Positions 1 to 7,077 of a stretch of 17,377 bases of DNA are shown here, in pieces. The stretch is from Actinomycetes bacterium (GTDB lineage: Bacteria; Actinomycetota; Actinomycetes; Actinomycetales; Dermabacteraceae). Under the pieces are notes generated by a model. The model was not told the DNA's origin. It did no database searches and saw only the letters and a program-made list of their open reading frames with translations. The stretch's first letter is position 1, and each line of letters opens with the position of its first letter. The position numbers were made by a program, and so were the translations under genes. The DNA lies in the NCBI GenBank assembly GCA_023389045.1, contig JAEWEZ010000040.1, forward strand, positions 1 through 17,377, written 5' to 3'.

Positions 1-1
1 C

Positions 2-559
2 CTGTGCACACTGCTCGTGGACCTCGGGTACCTGTGCGAGGAGGGGGAGCAGGATCTGCGGCCGACGGAGGCTGGCCTGCGCCTGCGTCGTCTCTTCTCT
101 GAACGCGACCTGCTGATCGCCGAATGCCTCGAACACGGCGCCTGGGAGGGACTGGATCCGGCAGGGCTCGCGGCGGTTGTCTCCGCGGCGGTGCATGAGG
201 GCCGACGGGACGACGGCTCCGTGGCCGCCATGCCCGAGGATTCGCGAGTGCTTGACGCCCTCGAAGCGAGCGCCCGTATCGGACGTCGCCTCACCAGCGC
301 AGAAACCGCCCACGGCATTGAACCGACCACCCCGCCGGATCCGGGCGTGTGCCTCATGGTCCACCGGTGGGCGCGCGGCAAGCACCTTGCCGCAGCCCTC
401 GACGGCTCCACCCTCACCCCCGGAGATTTCGTGCGCCACTGCCGCCAGGTGATCGACATGCTGGATCAGCTCGTGTCGGACCCTGCCGTTGGTGCTGCCG
501 CCCGCGCCGCCGTGCCCATGGTGCGCCGCGGACTCGTCGCCCAGGAGATCAGCCGATGA
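2..559 (+). CDS. helY: HelY-type DEAD/DEAH RNA helicase, C-terminal part (5' end outside window)
   Basis: Only the last 185 residues are visible; the frame is open from base 2 and the gene clearly starts upstream. The segment looks like the C-terminal DSHCT region of Ski2/Mtr4-like helicases of the actinobacterial HelY group. It has a winged-helix-like stretch near the left edge (LRPTEAGLRLRRLFSERDLL), a helical middle, and the typical ending GDFVRHCRQVIDMLDQL followed by a helix with RRGLVA. The ATPase motifs lie outside the window, so activity cannot be judged. Family knowledge gives an ATP-dependent RNA helicase acting in the cytoplasm in RNA processing or decay. The stop codon overlaps the next start (ATGA at 556-559), so the following gene is probably translationally coupled. 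The DSHCT assignment is firm; the symbol helY is inferred. Confidence 0.82.
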   Translation: MCTLLVDLGYLCEEGEQDLRPTEAGLRLRRLFSERDLLIAECLEHGAWEGLDPAGLAAVVSAAVHEGRRDDGSVAAMPEDSRVLDALEASARIGRRLTSAETAHGIEPTTPPDPGVCLMVHRWARGKHLAAALDGSTLTPGDFVRHCRQVIDMLDQLVSDPAVGAAARAAVPMVRRGLVAQEISR

Positions 560-1332
560 CTGACACCCATCACACCAACCCCACCCCGCCGGAGACGGAG
601 CCCTGGCTGCTCACCGGCGTGGTGCTCTACTCGACAGGGGCACCGGAAGCCGATGCCCTGCTCGTGCGCGAAGGCATGATCGCCTGGATCGGACAGGCAG
701 ATTCAGCGGCAGTGCTCCACCCCGAAGCCCGTACCGTGGAGGCCACCGGTTGCCTCGTGACCCCCTCCTTCGTCGACGCCGCCGCGACGGCGGATGGCTC
801 AGCACCCGATCCGACAGGGGAGAAGGCGGCAGCCGCCCTCGGGATCACGCAACGTCTTCCCGGGCCGACGGGTGAACGCGAGGGAATGCAGGTCATCGCC
901 CCCGTGACCGAAACGGCTCCGCTTCGCACCCTCAGCGGTGACGGGACCCCCATCGCTTTTGGCTCCGCCGGTGCCGTGGAAGCCCGTGACCCCTGGTCGT
1001 GGGTACGCGCCGCCGCGCTGGAGGGCGATCCCGCTGAACGCCTGAGCGATCGGGCGGCATTCCTTGCCGCCACCCGTGGCGGTCGGCGCCTCGCGGGGGA
1101 GATGCATCCCGGGGATCTGCGCACCGGGTCGCCCGCCACCTTCGTGGTGTGGGAGCCGTGGGATCTGACGGTGCGCTCCAGCGCCCCGCGCCCACGTGAA
1201 TCCTGGTCCACCGATCCGCGCTCCCGCACCCCGCTGCTGCCAGACCTTGACCACGGAAGCCCCCGTGCCCTCCTCACCGTCGTCAACGGCGCTCTCGCGT
1301 ATGACGCCCTGACGCAGAAGAAGGCCCCGTGA
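556..1332 (+). CDS. Degenerate amidohydrolase-like protein lacking the metal-binding core
   Basis: A 258-residue protein that starts at the ATG overlapping the helicase stop, with AGGAG eight bases upstream. Residues 20-75 resemble the N-terminal composite domain of amidohydrolases (LLVREGMIAWIG, then VTPSFVDA where active enzymes read PGFIDxHxH). Residues 131-200 resemble the C-terminal part of YtcJ-like amidohydrolases: TPIAFGSAGAV, DPWSWVRAA, RAAFLAATRGG and ATFVVWEPWDLTV. The HxH motif is absent, the usual metal-binding Asp of GSD is Ala (GSAGA, about 137-139), and the barrel between the two parts is reduced to about 55 residues against several hundred in full-length members. It is therefore unlikely to hydrolyse anything by the family mechanism. 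The frame is intact and shares 4 nt with lnt, so it is probably expressed. It could be a structural remnant with a new role. Family resemblance is seen; loss of activity is inferred. Confidence 0.72.
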   Translation: MTDTHHTNPTPPETEPWLLTGVVLYSTGAPEADALLVREGMIAWIGQADSAAVLHPEARTVEATGCLVTPSFVDAAATADGSAPDPTGEKAAAALGITQRLPGPTGEREGMQVIAPVTETAPLRTLSGDGTPIAFGSAGAVEARDPWSWVRAAALEGDPAERLSDRAAFLAATRGGRRLAGEMHPGDLRTGSPATFVVWEPWDLTVRSSAPRPRESWSTDPRSRTPLLPDLDHGSPRALLTVVNGALAYDALTQKKAP

Positions 1333-3038
1333 GCAGGACACACAGCAGTGATGGTGGGATCGTCTGGAGCCCCGGCAGCCTGGATGACGTCGCCGAAAAA
1401 CGGGAGAAGCGCGAAAACCGCCATCGCGACCACACACACGATGCCGTCACGCCGACCCCCTGGTGGGCCGGCCTGATTCTCGGCGCCCTCGGCGGTATCG
1501 CCTCCTATCTCGCCTTCCCACCCACCAACCTGTGGTGGCTCCTCCCCATCGGCATCGCCCTGCTGAGCATCGCGATGCTCATTCGCGGGCTGATCGCCGC
1601 CATCCCCGGGGCCTTCGCCTATGGGCTCGGCTTTTTCATTCCGCTCACCGAATGGGCGAGTACCTACGCCGGCACCCAGCCCTGGATGGCGCTTGCCGCC
1701 GTGCAGTCGCTCTACCTTGTGCTGTATGCCCTGCTCACCCGCACCGTGCTGGTGCGCCGCGGCCCGGGTCTGCTCAGCGCCCTGCTGATTGCCTGCCTGT
1801 GGGTTGCCGTGGAGACACTGCGCAGCCACGTGCCCTGGGGCGGTCTTCCCTGGGGGGCCGCGGCCTTCGCCCTCTCCGATTCCATGCTCCTGAACCTCGG
1901 GCCCTGGATTGGGGTGGCCGGCCTCAGCTTCGTGGTGGCATTCATGGCGCAGCTGCTGGCCTTCGGGCTGCTCGCCCTGGCCGGGCGCCGCCGGCGCGGC
2001 CTCACCGGCATCGCGGGCGTCTGGCCGATCGCTGCCGTGCTCATCGCGATTCTCGCCTGCCTCGTCGTACCCCACCCCGCGCACACTGTTCCCGAGGGGC
2101 GTCCCTCCCTGCGCGTTGCCGGCATCCAGGGCTCCATGGGTCCGATTGACCCGGTGGCGCTGACCATGCCGCCCGAGGTGTTCGAGAACAACGTGAAGGT
2201 CACCCAGGAGGTGACCACGACCGCCCAGAAGCAGAACCGGCCTCTGCAACTCATCGTCTGGCCGGAAGACTCCACCGGCGCGAGCCCGCTGGCCGATCCC
2301 GGACGCGCCCAGATCCTCGGGCGACTCTCCGAAAAAGCAGCCGCCCCGGTCCTTGTCGGAACCCAGCGCTTGGTCACCAACGACGCCGGCGACGCCACCG
2401 GCCGCTACAACATTGCGCTGCTCTACGGCGCGGCCGGTGAACCGCTCTACGAGTACGCCAAACGCCACCCCGTTCCCTTTGGCGAGTTCATCCCGTACCG
2501 CGACTTCTTCCGCAAACTCTCCCCGCTCGTGGACATGATCGCCGTGGACATGCTCCCCGGTGAGAAAGTCGGGGTGATGGACCTGGCTGCCCTCGGGGAA
2601 GGCGCCGGCAAGGTCGGGGTGCTTATCTGCTTCGAGATCGCCTACGACGACCTCGTGGACGATGTGGTCACCGACGGTGCCGAAGTGATTGTCGTCCAAT
2701 CCAATAACGCCCTCTTCGGCCACTCCCACGAAGCCATTCAGCAGCTCGCGGAAGCCAAGGTGATGGCGGTCGTCTCCGGGCGCTCCGTTGTGCACGTTTC
2801 CACCGTGGGGCACAGCGCCATCTTCACCCCGGAAGGACGGCAGCTCGCCTTCGTGGACCATTGGAAGCAGGGCGCCGTGGTGGCTGATGTGCCGCTACGC
2901 ACCTCCATCACCCCGGCGGTTGCCGCCGGTGCCTGGCCCGCCATCGGCATGTGCGCGATCGGTGCCCTGGGCTGGCTCATCTGCGTCTCCGGGCCTCGAC
3001 GGGCCCTTGCCCGCTACGGCCCCCGTCGGCGCCGCTAA
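1329..3038 (+). CDS. lnt: Apolipoprotein N-acyltransferase
   Basis: A 569-residue membrane enzyme that N-acylates the N-terminal diacylglyceryl-cysteine of lipoproteins after Lgt and LspA have acted. The GTG start overlaps the preceding stop (GTGA) and has GAAGG just upstream. A charged cytosolic extension (1-45) precedes six or so hydrophobic segments between 46 and 247. An extracytoplasmic nitrilase domain covers about 260-520, and a last membrane segment lies at 530-553. The catalytic triad of the nitrilase fold is visible: Glu313 in IVWPEDS, Lys378 in YEYAKRHPVPFGEFIP, and Cys434 in VLICFEIAYDD. ppm1 follows after 65 bases. In Mycobacterium tuberculosis the two activities sit in one polypeptide (Rv2051c); here they are separate. 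Length and motifs fit the family, and the call is secure. Confidence 0.95.
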   Translation: MSRTHSSDGGIVWSPGSLDDVAEKREKRENRHRDHTHDAVTPTPWWAGLILGALGGIASYLAFPPTNLWWLLPIGIALLSIAMLIRGLIAAIPGAFAYGLGFFIPLTEWASTYAGTQPWMALAAVQSLYLVLYALLTRTVLVRRGPGLLSALLIACLWVAVETLRSHVPWGGLPWGAAAFALSDSMLLNLGPWIGVAGLSFVVAFMAQLLAFGLLALAGRRRRGLTGIAGVWPIAAVLIAILACLVVPHPAHTVPEGRPSLRVAGIQGSMGPIDPVALTMPPEVFENNVKVTQEVTTTAQKQNRPLQLIVWPEDSTGASPLADPGRAQILGRLSEKAAAPVLVGTQRLVTNDAGDATGRYNIALLYGAAGEPLYEYAKRHPVPFGEFIPYRDFFRKLSPLVDMIAVDMLPGEKVGVMDLAALGEGAGKVGVLICFEIAYDDLVDDVVTDGAEVIVVQSNNALFGHSHEAIQQLAEAKVMAVVSGRSVVHVSTVGHSAIFTPEGRQLAFVDHWKQGAVVADVPLRTSITPAVAAGAWPAIGMCAIGALGWLICVSGPRRALARYGPRRRR

Positions 3039-3103
3039 GACCCATCGCCGCCAACACGCCCCGACGACCACCGCCTCCTCCCCGAGACGAAACCGAGCAA
3101 ACG

Positions 3104-3916
3104 ATGACCAGCAGCCTCCGCACCCTCGTCGTTATCCCCACCTACAACGAGCGCGAAGCCCTCCCCGGCACCCTGCAGCGTTTGCGTGCCGCCGTGCCCA
3201 CCGCCGATGTGCTCATCGCCGATGACAACTCCCCGGACGGCACCGGGCAGTGGGCCGACGAGGCTGCCGCCGCCGATGAGCAGGCGCATGTGCTGCACCG
3301 CGCCGGAAAAGAAGGCCTCGGCCCCGCCTACCTCGCGGGCTTCGCCTGGGGGCTCGAACGCGGCTACGAGGTGCTCGTCGAAATGGATGCGGACGCCTCC
3401 CACCGCCCCGAACAACTGCCGGGGATCCTCGCCGCCATCGACGAGGGGGCCGACCTTGCGATTGGCTCACGCTGGATCCCCGGCGGGCGTGTGCACGACT
3501 GGCCGCTGCAACGCCTGCTCCTCTCCCGCGGCGCCAATCTGTACGTGCGCATCCTGCTCGGCCTCGGCGTCAATGACGCCACCGCCGGATTCCGAGCCTT
3601 CCGTGCCGACCTGCTGCGCACGCTTCTCGCCCAGCAGATCGCCTCGCAGGGCTACTGCTTCCAGGTGGATATGACCCGTCGAGCCCATGCAGCCGGGGCG
3701 CGGATCCGGGAAGTGCCGATCGACTTCGATGAACGCACCGAAGGGGCCAGCAAAATGAGTTCCTCGATCGTGCGTGAAGCCCTCACCAAGGTGACCGGCT
3801 GGGGGCTGCAGCATCGCGCCCAGCAGATTCGCACCTGCCTGAACTACCGTGGACGACGCAGTGGCACCACCGCCGCGCAGACGCCACCGACCTCGCAGGA
3901 AGGATCCCGACGATGA
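3104..3916 (+). CDS. ppm1: Polyprenol monophosphomannose synthase (GT2 family)
   Basis: A 270-residue glycosyltransferase that transfers mannose from GDP-mannose to polyprenyl phosphate. The product feeds lipomannan/lipoarabinomannan-type glycans and protein O-mannosylation. The GT-A fold motifs are in order: VVIPTYNE (9-16), ADDNSPDGTG (39-48), the metal-binding DAD (95-97) in EMDADASH, GSRWIPGG (121-128), and the acceptor-side RTEGASKMS (211-219). There is no membrane domain after residue 250, as in the short soluble Dpm1/Ppm1 form. The membrane partner could be the adjacent Lnt, as in mycobacterial Ppm1, but that is inference. The ATG was chosen because the family starts just before the PTYNE strand. 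Its Shine-Dalgarno is weak (GAG-rich leader). The stop overlaps the fxsA start (ATGA). Confidence 0.93.
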   Translation: MTSSLRTLVVIPTYNEREALPGTLQRLRAAVPTADVLIADDNSPDGTGQWADEAAAADEQAHVLHRAGKEGLGPAYLAGFAWGLERGYEVLVEMDADASHRPEQLPGILAAIDEGADLAIGSRWIPGGRVHDWPLQRLLLSRGANLYVRILLGLGVNDATAGFRAFRADLLRTLLAQQIASQGYCFQVDMTRRAHAAGARIREVPIDFDERTEGASKMSSSIVREALTKVTGWGLQHRAQQIRTCLNYRGRRSGTTAAQTPPTSQEGSRR

Positions 3917-4509
3917 GCACCATGCCGCCGCCATCCGCCGCGCCGGGCCAGGGGAACAACGCTGCACGTCGCCCTCGCCGCCGCGGCTCGCTCCTGCCCC
4001 TGGGGATCGCCCTCCTCGGTGTTCTCGAACTGACCATCCTCATCGCCATCGGTTGGGCCACCAACCTGTGGTGGCCGCTGCTCATCGTGGCGCTTGGATG
4101 GATCATCGGTTTCGCCCTCGTGGTCGCGGCCGGGCAGCAATCCTTTGTGCGTCTGCGTTCCCTGGTGCGTGCGGTACGCGGCCGCGGCGATGTGGAAAAG
4201 CACCTCTCGCGCCCCGCCTTCACGCTCCTGGCAGCGGTCTGCTTCTTCTTCCCCGGAGTCATCACCGATGTGATCGGGCTGGTTCTGCTGGTCACGCCGG
4301 TGCAGCGCCGTGCCGTTTCCGCGATGGGGCTCGGCAGCGCGTCTGAGGCATCCTCCCGGGTGCTGTACCGCCGGAGCAATGCCGGCGTGATCGACGGGGA
4401 AATCATCGTGCACGCCGATCCGGTGCGCCGGCCGGGGGAGGGCAGCGATAAAGACACCGGCAAAAACACGGACGGCGGACCCCATCCGCCGCTGATAACG
4501 CAGAGCTGA
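3913..4509 (+). CDS. fxsA: FxsA family membrane protein
   Basis: A 198-residue integral membrane protein. After a basic N-terminal tail (about 18-25) come hydrophobic segments at about 27-47, 51-73 and 103-128. The third carries the family hallmark PGVITDVIGLVLL (114-126), followed by VIDGEIIV (159-166), a conserved post-membrane stretch. The C-terminal 30 residues are polar and disordered. E. coli FxsA is named for suppressing F-exclusion of phage T7 when overexpressed; the native role is unknown. A strong AGGA-type site precedes the ATG, which overlaps the ppm1 stop. It is the last gene of the plus-strand run, with a perfect hairpin 17 bases after the stop. Family membership is confident; function is not known. 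Confidence 0.9.
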   Translation: MSTMPPPSAAPGQGNNAARRPRRRGSLLPLGIALLGVLELTILIAIGWATNLWWPLLIVALGWIIGFALVVAAGQQSFVRLRSLVRAVRGRGDVEKHLSRPAFTLLAAVCFFFPGVITDVIGLVLLVTPVQRRAVSAMGLGSASEASSRVLYRRSNAGVIDGEIIVHADPVRRPGEGSDKDTGKNTDGGPHPPLITQS

Positions 4510-4525
4510 GCGCTCCACGGCATAG

Positions 4526-4562
4526 CGAAGGCCCGTCGGTTGTGATGACCGACGGGCCTTCG
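4526..4562. terminator. Bidirectional hairpin terminator between fxsA and rbpA
   Basis: A perfect 15-bp inverted repeat: the left arm 4526-4540 (CGAAGGCCCGTCGGT) and its exact complement at 4548-4562 flank the 7-base loop TGTGATG. It sits between two convergent genes, 17 bases after the fxsA stop and about 75 bases past the rbpA stop on the other strand. No clear T-run follows on either side, which is common for actinobacterial terminators. The arms contain the recurrent CCCGTCGG word found elsewhere in this window. Confidence 0.85.
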
Positions 4563-4636
4563 AGTCTGTGTGATGGGGGTGGGGAGCAGGGTTCTCACGG
4601 AAACCCGCTCACCGCCCGAACGCTGACACCAGGAGC

Positions 4637-4993
4637 TCAGAGAGTGCGGCTCGACTTCGAGTGCAGCTTGCCCGAGCGGAGCAATTCCAGACGCTGATCC
4701 AGCAGCACCTGCAGATCCTCTTCGCTGCGGCGCTCCAGCAGCATGTCCCAGTGGGTGCGCTGCGGCTTGCCGGGCTTCTCCTCGGGCTTTTCATGGTCGC
4801 GCAGCACTGCCGTCTGACCGCAACGGCACTCCCACACCGGCGGCACATCGGCCTCCACCGAGAAGGGGAGAATCGTGGACTTGCCACAGGGGCAGTCGTA
4901 GGCGGCTTCCTGGCGGGGTGCAGCGAGGACGCCTTCGTCGGTCTCCATGGAAAGGGAGCCGAGGCGGGTTCCTCGCAGGCTGCGGCTGTTCAT
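4637..4993 (-). CDS. rbpA: RNA polymerase-binding protein RbpA
   Basis: A 118-residue actinobacterial transcription factor that binds the principal sigma factor and core RNA polymerase and stabilises the open complex. The N-terminal tail contains RGTRLGSLSMETDEG (7-21), which fits the RbpA tail plus core entry. The zinc-ribbon-like core has two cysteine pairs, C34/C36 and C56/C58. The sigma-interaction helix is RTHWDMLLERRSEEDLQVLLDQRL (79-102), the most conserved part of the family. The frame is open further upstream, but the ATG at 4993 has GAGAAG five bases before it and gives the normal family length. The gene is transcribed away from the phosphodiesterase gene across a 214-bp gap that carries its own promoter, so it is probably controlled independently. 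Confidence 0.95.
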   Translation of the reverse strand: MNSRSLRGTRLGSLSMETDEGVLAAPRQEAAYDCPCGKSTILPFSVEADVPPVWECRCGQTAVLRDHEKPEEKPGKPQRTHWDMLLERRSEEDLQVLLDQRLELLRSGKLHSKSSRTL

Positions 4994-5061
4994 GCGTTCT
5001 TCTCGCTTTCCTGCCGGGGCATGGATGGGGCGCGGCAAAACCCAGGGGCAACGGCCGGTAC

Positions 5062-5087
5062 AACGCCACGGCGAGGCGGAGTATTCC
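5062..5087 (-). promoter_or_regulatory. SigR/SigH-type (ECF) promoter of rbpA, GGAAT-N18-GTT
   Basis: On the minus strand GGAAT occupies 5087-5083 and GTT 5064-5062, with exactly 18 bases between them. This matches the GGAAT-N18-GTT consensus of Streptomyces SigR and the related SigH of mycobacteria. GTT lies 69 bases upstream of the rbpA start, leaving a leader of about 60 nt. Streptomyces rbpA is a known SigR target, so family and position agree. The match is seen; use by a thiol-stress sigma factor is inferred. Confidence 0.75.
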
Positions 5088-5207
5088 TGCGGACGCATAG
5101 CGTGCGCGGTATCACGCAGGCTGTAGGCGATCGGGATGCAGGACGTGATGGTCTCAGGGAACCCGGCGCGCATTCTCGTGAGCGGATGCGCCACGCGGGA
5201 TGCGGCG

Positions 5208-6026
5208 TCAAGCCCTGCCTTCTGGCATGCCCGTGAGCAGGTCAGACAGCAGATCGACGCGGTTGGTGATGATACCATCCACGCCCATCTCGAGCAGATG
5301 GCGCATCTCCTCGGGCTCGTCAACCGTCCACACGTGCACCTCGCAGCCGGCCCTGTGAGCCGCCGCCACCGTGCGGGGGGTGACCACGCGGATCCGCCCC
5401 TGGGAGGCGGGAACCTGCAGCGCCCCGTAGGGCCGCAGCAGGCGACGGATGACCGCTGCCGGGGCCTCGGCAGCGCAGGCGGTCAGGAACGCCACGATGG
5501 TGCCGCGGGACGGACTGCGCACCGGGAGAACACCGCTCGTGGCCCGCACCGCCTCGGCCGCGCTACGCGCAATCCGGTCATCGAAGGAGGTCACGCACAC
5601 GCGGCGGGCTGCACGGGTCCGCGCGATGGCGCGAGCCGCCGGAGCGATGGCGTCGGCGCTCTTCACATCAATGTTCACCGGCACCTCGGGGAAGGACCCG
5701 AGCACATCCTCCAGGGTCGCCACCGGTTCACTGCCGGCGATGCGCAGCGCCGGCAGGTCCGCATCACGCAGGGCGCTGATAAGGCGGGCGTCACCGGCAA
5801 CCCGCTCCAGCGTCGAGTCGTGCATGGCGAGGGCGGTCCCGTCAGCCGTTGCCCGGGTGTCGGTCTCCAGAATCTCCGCGCCTGCCTCGATGGCGGCCGC
5901 GAAAGCCCGCAGCGTGTTCTCGGCACCGTCGAGGGCGAGGCCGCGATGCGCGATCCGTCGCGGACGCGGACCGGGCATAAAGCGTGGGCGCGGTGGCTCA
6001 GCCCAACTGTTGGTCAATGAGGGCAT
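5208..6026 (-). CDS. Glycerophosphodiester phosphodiesterase (GDPD family)
   Basis: A 272-residue TIM-barrel enzyme that splits glycerophosphodiesters into glycerol-3-phosphate and an alcohol. The metal and catalytic motifs are in order: AHRG (26-29, His27), ENT (37-39), ETDTRATADG (54-63, metal ligands Glu54 and Asp56), MHDSTLERV (68-76, His69), NIDVK (119-123) and VWTVDEPEEM (232-241). The ending DGIITNRVDLL is typical of the family. No signal peptide is visible, so a cytosolic UgpQ-like enzyme is likely. I chose the ATG at 6026 because AGGAGG lies six bases upstream; this overlaps the SURF1 end by 29 nt. The alternative ATG at 5978 gives 256 residues, closer to the usual length, but has no clear ribosome site. 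The gene follows SURF1 in the same direction. Confidence 0.9.
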   Translation of the reverse strand: MPSLTNSWAEPPRPRFMPGPRPRRIAHRGLALDGAENTLRAFAAAIEAGAEILETDTRATADGTALAMHDSTLERVAGDARLISALRDADLPALRIAGSEPVATLEDVLGSFPEVPVNIDVKSADAIAPAARAIARTRAARRVCVTSFDDRIARSAAEAVRATSGVLPVRSPSRGTIVAFLTACAAEAPAAVIRRLLRPYGALQVPASQGRIRVVTPRTVAAAHRAGCEVHVWTVDEPEEMRHLLEMGVDGIITNRVDLLSDLLTGMPEGRA

Positions 6027-7077
6027 CCTCTTCCTCCTCATCCTGGGTGCGGCGGCGCCGGCGGGTGGACGCAGGGCGTGTGCTGTGGGGCCGACGGGGG
6101 CCGGGCCTCTGCGGCGTGGCTGACTGTTGCGTGGGCTCAGATTCGCCGCTGGCGGCGGACGCATCACCCTGCGTCGGCGTGGAGTCGTTCGCAGTCTCCG
6201 CATCCTGTGCAGAGACGGCACTCCCGCGGCAAGCACCGCCCGGGACAGCCGCGGCATGTTCTTCAGCGTCTTCACGGATGCGACGGCGGGTCAGCAGCGC
6301 AAAACCCAGGGGGAAGAAAGCCGCGAAAATCCACCACTGGAAGGCGTAGGAAAGATGCGGACCCAAAGACGTATCAGGTTTTTCGAGGGGTTGCGGCGGA
6401 GCCGGCCCCGGATCCTCCGTCGCCATCACCCCGTATGCACCCGTGACGAGCTGCGACTCATCCAGGCCCAGGATCTCGGCAACTTCTGGCGGGGAGACGG
6501 TCTGCACCTGGCCCTCAGGATTGCTGCGGCCACGCAGGACGCCCTCGGCGGGGCGAAGCCGCACCGTCACCGTCGTCGGACCCTGCGGAAGCGGCGGTTT
6601 CATGGCGGGAATCGACCGCTGCTGGTCCATATCCACCCAGCCGCGCACCACCAGGATCATGCGGCCCGCATCATCGGTGAAAGGCACGAGCTGCCAAAAA
6701 CCAACCACCGTGGAGAGCGGGCGGTTACGCACGTACAAATCGCAGGCCGGCTCCGTGCAGTACGAACCGTGCAGGGTCACCACGGTCCAGTCCTGCTCGG
6801 GGCGCAGGACATCATGCGGATGCGGGAGAACATCCTCCAGCGCTGCAGGCTCGGCGGCGTAGTTCGCCTCAATCACCGCCGCGCGGTCGCGTTTACCCTC
6901 GAAACGCCCGAACTGCCACAGCCCGAGACCCACGCAGATTCCACAGGCCAACAGCGCGATCATCAGCCCGAGCAGAGTGTCTCGGGAGAGGAGAACGCGG
7001 CGGACTGCACCGTGCCCGGAGGGCGCGGGCTGTGGTGACGCAGGGGCGGGCGTAGCAGCACCAGGGGAGGAGTTCAC
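5998..7077 (-). CDS. SURF1 family cytochrome c oxidase assembly protein
   Basis: A 359-residue protein with two membrane segments (about 34-54 and 247-263) enclosing an extracytoplasmic domain, the SURF1 topology. Hallmarks are GLWQFGRFEGKRDR (52-65), LVVRGWVDMDQQRS (142-155) and the C-terminal LSYAFQWWIFAAFFPLGF (242-259). SURF1/Shy1 proteins help insert heme a into subunit I of aa3-type oxidases. After the second membrane segment there is an unusually long tail of about 95 residues, acidic/polar and then Arg-rich (RRRRR) and Glu-rich. The GTG start overlaps the upstream stop by 4 nt (GTGA), with no separate ribosome site, so it is probably translated by coupling to the small membrane protein before it. 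Cox subunit genes are not in the window. Confidence 0.93.
   Translation of the reverse strand: MNSSPGAATPAPASPQPAPSGHGAVRRVLLSRDTLLGLMIALLACGICVGLGLWQFGRFEGKRDRAAVIEANYAAEPAALEDVLPHPHDVLRPEQDWTVVTLHGSYCTEPACDLYVRNRPLSTVVGFWQLVPFTDDAGRMILVVRGWVDMDQQRSIPAMKPPLPQGPTTVTVRLRPAEGVLRGRSNPEGQVQTVSPPEVAEILGLDESQLVTGAYGVMATEDPGPAPPQPLEKPDTSLGPHLSYAFQWWIFAAFFPLGFALLTRRRIREDAEEHAAAVPGGACRGSAVSAQDAETANDSTPTQGDASAASGESEPTQQSATPQRPGPRRPHSTRPASTRRRRRTQDEEEEDALIDQQLG
6033..6038 (-). promoter_or_regulatory. Ribosome binding site AGGAGG for the phosphodiesterase start at 6026
   Basis: AGGAGG on the minus strand, six bases before the ATG at 6026. It lies inside the Glu-rich tail of the SURF1 frame (EEEED codons), so purine richness alone could produce it. 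This is why the start choice remains moderately uncertain. Confidence 0.5.

Noticed and set aside
627..2861. A 744-codon open frame on the minus strand opposite the amidohydrolase-like gene and lnt.
   Set aside because: It is antisense to two well-recognised plus-strand genes. Its product is His/Gly/Glu-rich with no domain, the usual shadow frame in high-GC DNA.
2951..3103. Extended N-terminus of Ppm1 overlapping the lnt end.
   Set aside because: The added residues are Pro/Arg-rich and unlike the family, which begins just before the PTYNE strand.
5100..5117. GCGTG-N8-CACGC hairpin after the phosphodiesterase gene as a terminator.
   Set aside because: The stem is only 5 bp with an 8-base loop, too weak to list as a feature; it may simply be part of the rbpA upstream region.
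4994..5323. N-terminal extension of RbpA from the longest open frame.
   Set aside because: The extension is Cys/Arg-rich junk, overlaps the rbpA promoter and the phosphodiesterase gene end, and RbpA is about 110-125 residues.
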